From DASXVX01 sp036504075 (GTDB lineage Bacteria; Bacillota; Sulfobacillia; Symbiobacteriales; Symbiobacteriaceae): 64,000 bases of DNA. The notes below the pieces were generated by a model. It was given only the letters and a program-made list of their open reading frames with translations. It had not been told where the DNA came from and made no database searches. Numbering within the stretch: position 1 is the first letter of the stretch; each line of letters opens with the position of its first letter. The translations under genes were made by a program, and so were the position numbers. The stretch is from the NCBI GenBank assembly GCA_036504075.1, contig DASXVX010000032.1, positions 1 through 64,000 on the forward strand. The letters run 5' to 3'. Below are positions 39,785 through 47,347 of the stretch, in pieces.

Positions 39785-40201
39785 GTGCTCAACACAGTCG
39801 TTTTGATCGGCCGCCTTACCAAGGACCCCGAGCTGCGGTATACCACCAGCGGCAAGGCCGTCGCGACCTTGCGTTTAGCGGTTGACCGCGGTACGACGAA
39901 CCCCCAAGGCGAGAAAGAAACGGACTTCATCGATGTGGTTGTGTGGGAACGGCAAGCTGAAACCGCCGCGAACTACCTGCAAAAGGGCCGCCTAGTTGCG
40001 GTCCAGGGACGTCTGCAGATCCGCCAATACGAGACCCAGGAAGGGCAGAAGCGGGAGAAGGCCGAAGTGGTCGCCTCTACGGTGCGTTTCCTCGATAAGG
40101 GTACCGATGCCGGCGGCGAGCGGACGAGTGGCCCCAAGGCAGCAGCGCCAGGTATGGGCAGCGAGCCGAAATTCACCGACGACGATGATGTCCCCTTTTA
40201 G
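39785..40201 (+). CDS. ssb: Single-stranded DNA-binding protein
   Basis: SSB is a tetrameric ssDNA-binding protein for replication and repair. The 138-aa protein has an OB fold (LNTVVLIGRLTKDPELRYTT, DFIDVVVWERQAETAANYL, VAVQGRLQIRQYE), a short Gly/Pro-rich linker, and the acidic protein-interaction tip DDDDVPF. GTG 39785 follows AAGGAGG. It lies between rpsF and rpsR, the common arrangement. Confidence 0.98.
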   Translation: MLNTVVLIGRLTKDPELRYTTSGKAVATLRLAVDRGTTNPQGEKETDFIDVVVWERQAETAANYLQKGRLVAVQGRLQIRQYETQEGQKREKAEVVASTVRFLDKGTDAGGERTSGPKAAAPGMGSEPKFTDDDDVPF

Positions 40202-40218
40202 GAAAGGAGGACAACTGA

Positions 40219-40449
40219 ATGCGTCGTGAACGTGGACGCCGCCCCAAGCGGCGTGTATGTAGTTTTTGCGTCGATAAGGTTGAAACTATCGACTACAAGG
40301 ACGCTAACCGGCTGAAGCGCTACATTACGGAGCGTGGCAAGATTCTGCCCCGCCGCATCTCCGGTAACTGCGCCGCTCATCAGCGTCAGCTCACTCAGGC
40401 GATCAAGCGGGCCCGTATTGTGGCCCTGCTGCCGTTTACCGTGGAGTAG
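40219..40449 (+). CDS. rpsR: 30S ribosomal protein bS18
   Basis: The 76-aa protein binds next to bS6. The core VETIDYKDANRLKRYITERG and KILPRRISGNCAAHQRQLTQ is diagnostic. The N-terminus carries CSFC, and with the later Cys these may form a zinc site, seen in some bS18 homologues. ATG 40219 behind AAAGGAGG; a hairpin terminator follows. Confidence 0.98.
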   Translation: MRRERGRRPKRRVCSFCVDKVETIDYKDANRLKRYITERGKILPRRISGNCAAHQRQLTQAIKRARIVALLPFTVE

Positions 40450-40469
40450 GCCGATCAAGCTGATCACCA

Positions 40470-40503
40470 GGGGGCATCGCGTAGGCGGTGCCCCCCGTTT
40501 TAT
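40470..40503 (+). terminator. Intrinsic terminator after rpsR
   Basis: GGGGGCA/TGCCCCC with a 12-nt loop is followed by CGTTTTATC, shortly after the rpsR stop. Confidence 0.8.
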
Positions 40504-40570
40504 CGACGCAGGAGTCGGCGTTTTCACTGGCGAAATGGTTGACCACCTGTCGGAAGGAGTCGGTACCATC

Positions 40571-41587
40571 ATGCACAACCGCCGGGCTGGGGTGCGTGGC
40601 CTCGTATTCGGTGGCCTCATGGCTGCCCTAGCGGTCGTGTTCTCCGTGATACCAGGCCTGGGCCTTTTCATGCCGATTCCCCTGGTGCTTGCCTATGTCC
40701 GCTACGGGGGGCGGGTGGCCCTGCTGACCGGTGCAGTGGCGACGCTCCTGTCCGTCATGTTTCGAGGACCCATTTTGACCTTTACCTTCTTGCTGCCCGC
40801 GGGTGTCATGCCGGGGCTGGTGTTTGGATACGGCTTTCGTAACAAACTGAAGCCGCTCATGGTTGGCATCTTGGCTGTGGCAATCTTCTTCGTGGGCTAC
40901 TTTACGGAGTATGTAGTGACTCGTCAGGCCGTGCTAGGCGGGCGCGATCCCATTGCGGCCATGCTGGAGCAGCCGCAAGTCAAGCAACTGTACGACCAGT
41001 TCCAAGTCTTCATGAAGCAGGTAATCGACACCACGCCGCAAATGACCGAGGAGCAGAGGCAAACGTCACTGGCACAACTGGAGGAAACCCAAAAAAACCC
41101 TGCCGCTATCTTCTGGACGCTGGCTCCCGGCCTCATTTTCTCGATCGGCGCAGCGGCCACTTGGCTGAACTACTGGATTTGCAAGTGGATCTTACCTCGC
41201 TTTGGTCATGACATTCCGGCCCCGATGGCATTCGGCGAGTTCCGCCTACCAATCTGGGCCATTTGGGTTCTCACTCCCGTAATGTTCGTCTCAAACCTTG
41301 CGGGCGGTTCCCTGTTGAACGCCCCTTGGTGGATCAAGACCGCTCAGAACATCTTCGCTCCGCTTCTTTATGTCTTGTTGCTGGTAGGGATGGCGGTCGT
41401 GTTCGGCTGGCTTCGGAAAAGAGACATTGCCAAGCCGATGGCTGTGGCAATCATGTTGTTTGGACTTTTTGGGTTTGGACTCGCAGTAGGCCTCAATTTG
41501 TACATCTGGGTGGCACTGTTGGATAGCGTTTTCGACTTCCGGGGACTGGGGCATGGCATCTGGAAAGGCCCCGAGCCTACCGAGTAG
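40571..41587 (+). CDS. DUF2232 (YybS-like) multi-pass membrane protein
   Basis: This 338-aa protein of the YybS/DUF2232 family has about eight hydrophobic helices, beginning GVRGLVFGGLMAALAVVFSV and including LPAGVMPGLVFGYGFRNKLK and IFWTLAPGLIFSIGAAATWL. Members are thought to be transporter-like, but their substrate is unknown. The ATG at 40571 has AAGGAG 11 nt upstream; a start three or more codons earlier cannot be excluded. It lies between rpsR and rplI, the slot occupied by yybS in Bacillus. Confidence 0.85.
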   Translation: MHNRRAGVRGLVFGGLMAALAVVFSVIPGLGLFMPIPLVLAYVRYGGRVALLTGAVATLLSVMFRGPILTFTFLLPAGVMPGLVFGYGFRNKLKPLMVGILAVAIFFVGYFTEYVVTRQAVLGGRDPIAAMLEQPQVKQLYDQFQVFMKQVIDTTPQMTEEQRQTSLAQLEETQKNPAAIFWTLAPGLIFSIGAAATWLNYWICKWILPRFGHDIPAPMAFGEFRLPIWAIWVLTPVMFVSNLAGGSLLNAPWWIKTAQNIFAPLLYVLLLVGMAVVFGWLRKRDIAKPMAVAIMLFGLFGFGLAVGLNLYIWVALLDSVFDFRGLGHGIWKGPEPTE

Positions 41588-41599
41588 GAGGGACAGCCA

Positions 41600-42046
41600 A
41601 TGAAGGTTATCTTAAAGGCTGACGTCAAGGGAACAGGCAAGCGGGGCGAGTCCGTGGAGGTTTCCGACGGGTACGCCCGCAACTTCCTCATGCCCCGGGG
41701 CCTTGCTATGGAGGCCTCTGCCGGGGCGATGAAGAGCCTCGAAGAAGAGGCAAAGCACAAGCAGCAGAAGCAGGACCGGATCGTGCAGGACGTGAAGAAC
41801 CTGCGTGACAAGCTGCAAGGCCAGACCGTGAAGGTACCCGCCCGGTGCGGGGAGGGGGGCCGGCTGTTCGGCTCCATTACCAACAAGGACGTGGCCGATG
41901 CCATTACCAAGTACCTGGGCAAGGAGTTCGACCGGAAGCTGATCGAACTCGAAACGCCCATCAAGAACCTGGGCACCTACCCGGTTGCCCTCAAGTTCGG
42001 TCACGGCGTTACCGGGACCGTTAACGTGGAGATTATCTCGGTATAA
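41600..42046 (+). CDS. rplI: 50S ribosomal protein bL9
   Basis: This 148-aa ribosomal protein has the N-terminal domain with GKRGESVEVSDGYARNFLMP, the long connecting helix (KHKQQKQDRIVQDVKNLRDK), and the C-terminal RNA-binding domain with GRLFGSIT-like sequence (GGRLFGSITNKDVADAI). ATG 41600, 12 nt after the DUF2232 stop. The next gene is lonC, then dnaB. Confidence 0.98.
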   Translation: MKVILKADVKGTGKRGESVEVSDGYARNFLMPRGLAMEASAGAMKSLEEEAKHKQQKQDRIVQDVKNLRDKLQGQTVKVPARCGEGGRLFGSITNKDVADAITKYLGKEFDRKLIELETPIKNLGTYPVALKFGHGVTGTVNVEIISV

Positions 42047-42109
42047 CAGAGCGGCCCGACCGGTTTCCCGGCTCGGGCTGCATTTGGGTACGAAGGAGGT
42101 GCAGGGCCA

Positions 42110-44095
42110 GTGGGCCCGATTCATATGAAAGATATACTAGACAAGCTTATTCGCTCCGGTAAACAAGAGGATAACAGCGGATCGAACATCAGCAAAAAGT
42201 TGAGCCCGGAAGAACAGCTCCGCCGCCAGGTTGGCGCGCTGTTCGGGCTCCTGACGGGCGTGTGGGGCCCGGAGCGGCTGGTGCTGAAGGCGGGCAAGCT
42301 CGAAGCACTGTCGCTCATGAAGTCCGAGTTTGTGGAAGACCAGGTGCTGGCCTTGCAGCGCCTGATATACGAAGACCCAACGATCGACGCCGTGCCGTCC
42401 AAGACGCAGATTCCCAAAATCCTGGACCAACTGGAGAACGAAGTGGCCGATCTCGTCGCCCGCCGGTCGGTGGAGGACAAGATCGAAAAGAAAATCCAGC
42501 AGCGGATGCAGGAACGGCACGAGGAGTACTATCGCGAGATCAAGCAGCAGGTACTCCGCGAGGATTCGGGTCCGGAGAACACCAGTACCCTGAAGAAGCT
42601 GGAGCAGCTTGAGGCGCTGGACGCCAAGAAGCTGGCCCGCACGGCGATGGAGGTCCTGCGACCGTCCAACCTGGACGAGGTCGTGGGCCAGGGCCGGGCG
42701 ATCAAAGCGCTTCTGGCGAAGATCGCCTCGCCGTTCCCGCAGCACATTCTGCTGTACGGCCCGCCCGGCGTAGGCAAGACCACCGTGGCCCGCCTCGCCC
42801 TGGAGGAGGCCAAGAAGCTGAAGCACACGCCGTTTGCCCCGGATGCCCCCTTCGTGGAGGTGGACGGTGCGACGCTGCGTTGGGACCCGCGGGAAGTGAC
42901 GAACCCGCTGCTGGGCAGCGTGCACGACCCGATTTACCAGGGCGCCCGGCGGGACATGGCCGAGACGGGCGTGCCGGAGCCGAAGCCGGGTCTCGTGACT
43001 GACGCCCACGGCGGCGTGCTCTTTATCGACGAGGTCGGCGAATTGGACCCCATGCTGCAGACGAAACTTCTGAAAGTACTGGAAGACAAGCGGGTCACGT
43101 TTGAATCCAGCTATTACGATGCCAACGACCCCAACGTGCCGAAGTACGTCAAAAAGCTGTTCGAAGATGGCGCTCCGGCCGACTTTGTGCTGATCGGCGC
43201 GACGACCCGGGACCCCGGCGACATTAACCCGGCGGTGCGCTCCCGCTGCGCCGAAGTCTTCTTCGAGCCGCTGACGGAGGCCGACGTGTCGCTGATCGTC
43301 ACGCAGGCGGCCGCACGGCTCAAGGTCGAGTTAGGTGAGGGCGTGGCACAGTTGATCTCCGAGCACACCATTGAAGGGCGTAAGGCGATCGGCGTGCTGG
43401 CGGATGCTTACGGCCTGGCCCTTTACCGGTTGGGCGACCTCTCGCCGGCCGACCAGACGCTGGAACTCACGCAGGCGGACGTGCTGGAAGTGATCCAGAC
43501 CGGCCGGCTTTCGCCCAACGTCTACCGCAAGGCTTCGCCCGCGGCGGAAGTCGGACGGATTTTCGGGCTGGGCGTGCTGGGCTACATGGGCTCGGTGCTG
43601 GAGATTGAAGCGGTGGCTTTCCCGGCACGGGAGTCGGGCAAGGGCGGCCTGCGCATCAACGAGACGGCGGGCTCCATGACCAAGGACTCGGTCTTCAACG
43701 CCGCCGCCGTCGTGCGGCGGGTGACCGGCGAGGACCTGAACAACTGGGACGTGCATGTGAACATCGTGGGCGGTGGCCGGATCGACGGGCCTTCCGCCGG
43801 CGTGGCGATCTACCTGGCGATTATCTCCGCCATCAAAGGCCGGCCGATTCGGCAGAACGTGGCGATCACCGGTGAGGTCTCAATCCGTGGGACCGTGAAG
43901 GCGATCGGCGGGGTCTACGAGAAGATTTACGGAGCCAAGCAGGCGGGCATGGTGCGGGTCGTACTGCCGGAGGAGAACCGCAAGGATGTACCGCAGGAGA
44001 TTACGGGTATTGAGGTCAGCTTCGCTTCGACCATCGAGCAGGCCATGAACCTCGTCTTTGCCGAGGGTCCGGAGGAAGCCAGGTCGGCCAGCTAA
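42110..44095 (+). CDS. lonC: Lon-family ATP-dependent protease, LonC type
   Basis: This 661-aa protein has a distinctive N-terminal region and coiled coil (about 105-160). Its AAA+ module has Walker A GPPGVGKTT (217-225), Walker B VLFIDE (303-308) and a large insertion (TLRWDPREVTNPLLGSVHDP). The C-terminal S16 protease domain has catalytic Ser562 (DGPSAG) and Lys605 (GGVYEK) at the correct 43-residue spacing. It resembles LonB and the LonC group of spore formers more than LonA, which has a different N-domain. GTG 42110 follows AAGGAGGTG. Sporulation-linked proteolysis is inferred; its position before dnaB suggests co-transcription. Confidence 0.88.
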   Translation: MGPIHMKDILDKLIRSGKQEDNSGSNISKKLSPEEQLRRQVGALFGLLTGVWGPERLVLKAGKLEALSLMKSEFVEDQVLALQRLIYEDPTIDAVPSKTQIPKILDQLENEVADLVARRSVEDKIEKKIQQRMQERHEEYYREIKQQVLREDSGPENTSTLKKLEQLEALDAKKLARTAMEVLRPSNLDEVVGQGRAIKALLAKIASPFPQHILLYGPPGVGKTTVARLALEEAKKLKHTPFAPDAPFVEVDGATLRWDPREVTNPLLGSVHDPIYQGARRDMAETGVPEPKPGLVTDAHGGVLFIDEVGELDPMLQTKLLKVLEDKRVTFESSYYDANDPNVPKYVKKLFEDGAPADFVLIGATTRDPGDINPAVRSRCAEVFFEPLTEADVSLIVTQAAARLKVELGEGVAQLISEHTIEGRKAIGVLADAYGLALYRLGDLSPADQTLELTQADVLEVIQTGRLSPNVYRKASPAAEVGRIFGLGVLGYMGSVLEIEAVAFPARESGKGGLRINETAGSMTKDSVFNAAAVVRRVTGEDLNNWDVHVNIVGGGRIDGPSAGVAIYLAIISAIKGRPIRQNVAITGEVSIRGTVKAIGGVYEKIYGAKQAGMVRVVLPEENRKDVPQEITGIEVSFASTIEQAMNLVFAEGPEEARSAS

Positions 44096-44121
44096 ACGAA
44101 ACACTTTGGAGGGGGCGAAAC

Positions 44122-45465
44122 ATGAACGCCTTCAGCGAACGAGTTCCCCCGCAGAACCTGGAGGCGGAACAGTCCGTCCTGGGCGCCATGCTCATCGACA
44201 AGGACGCCGTCGTTGCCGTCTCCAATATGCTAAACCCGGAAGACTTTTACGCGGACAAGCACCAGCAGCTGTATGCAGCGATCGTGGCCATCTTCAACCG
44301 CGGGGAGCCCATCGACCTCATCACCTTGCAAGACGAGTTGCGCAAGCGCGGGCAACTGGAAGGGATCGGCGGTCTGAGCTATCTGACATCGCTGGTTAAC
44401 CTGGTGCCGACCACGGCCAACGTGGGGCAGTATGCCCTGATTGTGGAACAGAAGGCGACGCTCCGCCGCCTGCAGACGGTCGCGCGGAAGATTGTGGACG
44501 ACTGCTACGCCACCGAAGACGTGGACGTGGTCCTGGGGGATGCCGAGAAGTCGGTCAACACGGTGGCCCGGCGGCGGTCGGCCAAGGGCTACATCCACAT
44601 CAAGGATGCCCTGGTTACGGCGTACGGCCACCTGGAGTTTCTCTATAGCTCCAAGGGCCGGACCACCGGCGTGACCACCGGGTTCCGGGATCTGGACAAC
44701 CTGACTTCGGGGCTGCAACCTTCGGACATGATTATCATCGCCGCCAGGCCATCGGTCGGCAAAACGGCCTTCGTGCTGAACGTGGCCCGCAACGCTGCCA
44801 TTCTCGGCGGCGGCACCGTGGCGTTCTTCAGCCTGGAAATGGGTGCGGAACAGCTGGCGCTGCGCATGCTGGCTTCGGAGGCGGCGGTGGACGGCCACCG
44901 GCTGCGCACGGGGCAACTGCAGGACCAGGACTGGCAGCGGCTCGGCACCGCGCTGGCGACGTTGGCCGAGTCGACCATCTTCATCGACGATACGCCTAAC
45001 TGCCCGTTGAGCGAGATTCGGGCGAAGACCCGCCGCATCGCGCAGGAGCACGGGCTGGACCTCGTGATCATTGATTACCTGCAGTTGATGTCCATGCCGG
45101 CCAAGCCCGGGCAGGCGCCGAACCGGCAGCAGGAGATTTCGGAAATCTCCCGGTCGCTCAAGCAGCTGGCTCGTGAGCTGAAAGTGCCGGTCGTCGCCCT
45201 ATCGCAGCTCTCGCGTTCCGTGGAGCAGCGGCAGGACAAGCGGCCGATGCTCTCGGACTTGCGTGAGTCAGGCGCCATCGAGCAGGACGCCGACCTGGTG
45301 GCCTTCCTCTACCGGGATGATTACTACAACGAGGACTCGGAGAAGAAGAACATGGTGGAGGTCATCGTCGCCAAGCACCGCAATGGACCGGTGGGCTCCG
45401 TCGACTTGTATTTCATGAAGGATATCCAGAAAATGACCGGTCTGGAGATCAAAAAAGGCGCCTGA
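44122..45465 (+). CDS. dnaB: Replicative DNA helicase DnaB
   Basis: The hexameric 5'-3' helicase of the fork. In this 447-aa protein the N-terminal primase-binding domain starts VPPQNLEAEQSVLGAMLIDK. The RecA-like ATPase has Walker A AARPSVGKTAFVLNVARN, Walker B LVIIDYLQLM, and the H4 region VPVVALSQLSRSVEQRQDKR, and the protein ends IQKMTGLEIKKGA. No intein is present. ATG 44122 behind GGAGGGGG. Confidence 0.98.
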   Translation: MNAFSERVPPQNLEAEQSVLGAMLIDKDAVVAVSNMLNPEDFYADKHQQLYAAIVAIFNRGEPIDLITLQDELRKRGQLEGIGGLSYLTSLVNLVPTTANVGQYALIVEQKATLRRLQTVARKIVDDCYATEDVDVVLGDAEKSVNTVARRRSAKGYIHIKDALVTAYGHLEFLYSSKGRTTGVTTGFRDLDNLTSGLQPSDMIIIAARPSVGKTAFVLNVARNAAILGGGTVAFFSLEMGAEQLALRMLASEAAVDGHRLRTGQLQDQDWQRLGTALATLAESTIFIDDTPNCPLSEIRAKTRRIAQEHGLDLVIIDYLQLMSMPAKPGQAPNRQQEISEISRSLKQLARELKVPVVALSQLSRSVEQRQDKRPMLSDLRESGAIEQDADLVAFLYRDDYYNEDSEKKNMVEVIVAKHRNGPVGSVDLYFMKDIQKMTGLEIKKGA

Positions 45466-45527
45466 TGAAACCCGCGACGACGCGCGAATCTTGGACGTCG
45501 CGAGTTACAAACAGAGATGTACACAGG

Positions 45528-45536
45528 TGTGGATAA
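45528..45536 (-). other. Isolated consensus DnaA box
   Basis: TGTGGATAA is an exact TTATCCACA box in reverse orientation. It lies about 60 nt after dnaB and 15 nt upstream of the purA promoter -35, more than 20 kb from oriC. Chance occurrence of a 9-mer in 64 kb is possible, so function is unproven. Confidence 0.5.
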
Positions 45537-45550
45537 CCTTTCTCATCGCG

Positions 45551-45579
45551 TTGACATACCATAGGGCCGATGCTACACT
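45551..45579 (+). promoter_or_regulatory. purA promoter
   Basis: -35 TTGACA (45551-45556) and -10 TACACT (45574-45579) have a 17-nt spacer. The transcript would start about 70 nt before the purA ATG. Confidence 0.75.
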
Positions 45580-45603
45580 GTTTTGGGGTTTTGGGGACAA
45601 TTT

Positions 45604-45634
45604 AGCCAGGTCCTGTACTTGGGTCCTGGCTCTT
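45604..45634 (+). terminator. Terminator-like hairpin inside the purA leader
   Basis: AGCCAGG/CCTGGCT is followed by CTTTTC. It lies between the purA promoter and its ribosome site, so it either attenuates purA or stops readthrough from dnaB. I see no alternative antiterminator fold. Confidence 0.6.
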
Positions 45635-45656
45635 TTCATGCGGGAGGTGCCCTTTC

Positions 45657-46955
45657 ATGCCGGTAGTCGTGGTCATGGGTGCCCAGTGGGGCGATGAGGG
45701 GAAAGGCAAGTTCGTCGATCTGCTCGCTTCGAAGGCCAACGTCGTTGTGCGGGCCACCGGCGGCTCCAACGCCGGCCACACCGTCTGGGCTAACGGGCAG
45801 CAGTACAAGCTGCATCAGGTGCCTTCGGGAATTCTTTATTCCGGCACGCTTTGCGTCATCGGACACGGGGTGGTGCTGGATCCGGGCAAGCTCCTGGAGG
45901 AAATGGATCAGCTCAAGTCCCAGGGCGTGAATCTGAGCGGCCTGCGCATCAGCGGCGGGGCGCACGTGGTCTTGCCGTACCACATCCGCCTCGATGAGGC
46001 GGAGGAGGATCGCAAGGGTGCCAACAAGATTGGCACGACCCGCCGGGGCATCGGTCCGGCCTACATGGATAAGTTCGCTCGGGCCGGCATCCGGCTGATC
46101 GACCTGCTGGACCAGGATGAGTTCCTGCCGAAGCTGGAGGCCCAGGTGGCGGTCAAGAACGAACTGCTGGAGAAGGTGTACGGCCTGAAGGGCTTCACCG
46201 TCCAGGAGATTGCACGGCCGTATCTGGAGTTTGCGGAACGGCTGCGGCCGTATCTCGCCAACACGGTGGAGCTGGTTAACGACGCCGTCGACGCGGGCAA
46301 GAACGTCTTGTTCGAAGGCGCCCAGGGCCACCTGTTGGATATCGACTACGGCACTTATCCCTACGTGACGGCTTCGCATCCGATCGCCGCCGGAGCCATT
46401 ATCGGCGCGGGCGTTGGTCCGACGAAGGTCACCCGGGTGGTCGGCATTGTGAAGGCCTATACGTCCCGGGTCGGCGAAGGCCCGTTCCCGACGGAACTTC
46501 TGAACGAGACGGGCGATCTGATTCGGGAGAAGGGCCACGAGTATGGCACGACCACGGGCCGGCCGCGCCGCATCGGGTGGCTGGACCTGGTGATGGTGCG
46601 CTACGCCTGCCGGGTCAGCGGCATTACCGACCTGGCCGTGCCGCACCTGGATACGCTGGCCAAGACGGGCATCAAGACGCTGAAAGTCTGCGTGGGCTAT
46701 CGGCTGCCGGACGGCACCGTCACCCGGGAGTTCCCGGTGGGACTGAAGGCGCTGGCGAAGGTCCAGCCGGTCTACGAGGAGCTTGAGAACTGGGAGTGGA
46801 CCGATAGCCTGGCCCAGGTCAAGCGAATCGAGGACCTGCCGGCGGGCGCCCAGCGGTACGTGAAGCTCATTGAAGAACAGACGGGCGTTCCCGTCTCGAT
46901 TCTGGGCGTGGGCAGCGAGCGAACCGAGGCGATTTACCGGACTCAGATGTTTTAG
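45657..46955 (+). CDS. purA: Adenylosuccinate synthetase
   Basis: PurA joins IMP and aspartate using GTP, the committed step to AMP. The 432-aa enzyme has the GTP-binding N-terminus VVVMGAQWGDEGKGKFVDLL, catalytic Asp/His region (GSNAGHTV), the IMP loop FEGAQGHLLDIDYGTYPYVT, and the base-recognition end ILGVGSERTEAIY. ATG 45657. Neighbouring dnaB-purA order matches Bacillus. Confidence 0.98.
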   Translation: MPVVVVMGAQWGDEGKGKFVDLLASKANVVVRATGGSNAGHTVWANGQQYKLHQVPSGILYSGTLCVIGHGVVLDPGKLLEEMDQLKSQGVNLSGLRISGGAHVVLPYHIRLDEAEEDRKGANKIGTTRRGIGPAYMDKFARAGIRLIDLLDQDEFLPKLEAQVAVKNELLEKVYGLKGFTVQEIARPYLEFAERLRPYLANTVELVNDAVDAGKNVLFEGAQGHLLDIDYGTYPYVTASHPIAAGAIIGAGVGPTKVTRVVGIVKAYTSRVGEGPFPTELLNETGDLIREKGHEYGTTTGRPRRIGWLDLVMVRYACRVSGITDLAVPHLDTLAKTGIKTLKVCVGYRLPDGTVTREFPVGLKALAKVQPVYEELENWEWTDSLAQVKRIEDLPAGAQRYVKLIEEQTGVPVSILGVGSERTEAIYRTQMF

Positions 46956-46963
46956 CTGGAAGA

Positions 46964-46995
46964 CTGTGGGGCCGTTGCTGGAAACGACCCCACAG
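46964..46995 (+). terminator. Hairpin after purA
   Basis: CTGTGGGG/CCCCACAG, with extra pairing CGTT/AACG inside, lies just past the purA stop. There is no U-tract after it, so termination efficiency is uncertain. Confidence 0.5.
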
Positions 46996-47014
46996 ATTCC
47001 CTGGTCGTACCGGC

Positions 47015-47043
47015 TTGCATTCAGTGAATGGGACTGCTATTAT
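47015..47043 (+). promoter_or_regulatory. tRNA operon promoter
   Basis: -35 TTGCAT (47015-47020) and -10 TATTAT (47038-47043) with 17-nt spacing lie 14 nt before tRNA-Gly. Confidence 0.75.
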
Positions 47044-47057
47044 AAATCATGCAGATT

Positions 47058-47131
47058 GCGGGTGTAGTTCAATGGCAGAACTTCAGCTTCCCAAGCTGAT
47101 AGCGTGGGTTCGATTCCCATCACCCGCTCCA
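47058..47131 (+). tRNA. tRNA-Gly (anticodon CCC)
   Basis: The 74-nt tRNA has acceptor GCGGGTG/CACCCGC, discriminator T and encoded CCA (47129-47131). Anticodon stem TCAGC/GCTGA encloses TTCCCAA, giving CCC. The T-arm contains GGTTCGATTCC. Confidence 0.96.
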
Positions 47132-47136
47132 ACCGC

Positions 47137-47163
47137 AACGGAGACTTTACCGTCTCCGTTTTG
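47137..47163 (+). terminator. Hairpin between the two tRNA genes
   Basis: AACGGAGAC/GTCTCCGTT is followed by TTG and sits between tRNA-Gly and tRNA-Thr. It may terminate part of the transcripts or guide processing. Confidence 0.55.
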
Positions 47164-47166
47164 TAT

Positions 47167-47242
47167 GCCGACGTAGCTCAGTTGGTAGAGCAGCTGATTC
47201 GTAATCAGCAGGTCAGGGGTTCGAGTCCCCTTGTCGGCTCCA
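47167..47242 (+). tRNA. tRNA-Thr (anticodon CGT)
   Basis: The 76-nt tRNA has acceptor GCCGACG with TGTCGGC, encoded CCA (47240-47242), and anticodon stem GCTGA/TCAGC enclosing TTCGTAA, giving CGT. The T-arm GGTTCGAGTCC is intact. Confidence 0.96.
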
Positions 47243-47276
47243 CGAAGCCCCCGAGGTTAACCTCGGGGGCTTCGGT
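47243..47276 (+). terminator. Terminator after tRNA-Thr
   Basis: CGAAGCCCCCGAGG/CCTCGGGGGCTTCG with a TTAA loop is a 14-bp perfect hairpin directly after the tRNA. Only a weak GTGTTG follows it. Confidence 0.75.
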
Positions 47277-47347
47277 GTTGCGTCGTTTCGCAGGGTGGCA
47301 GGTGCGCGAAATTTGCCTGTCGAACTTATCTGGCGAGGTGAATCAGC

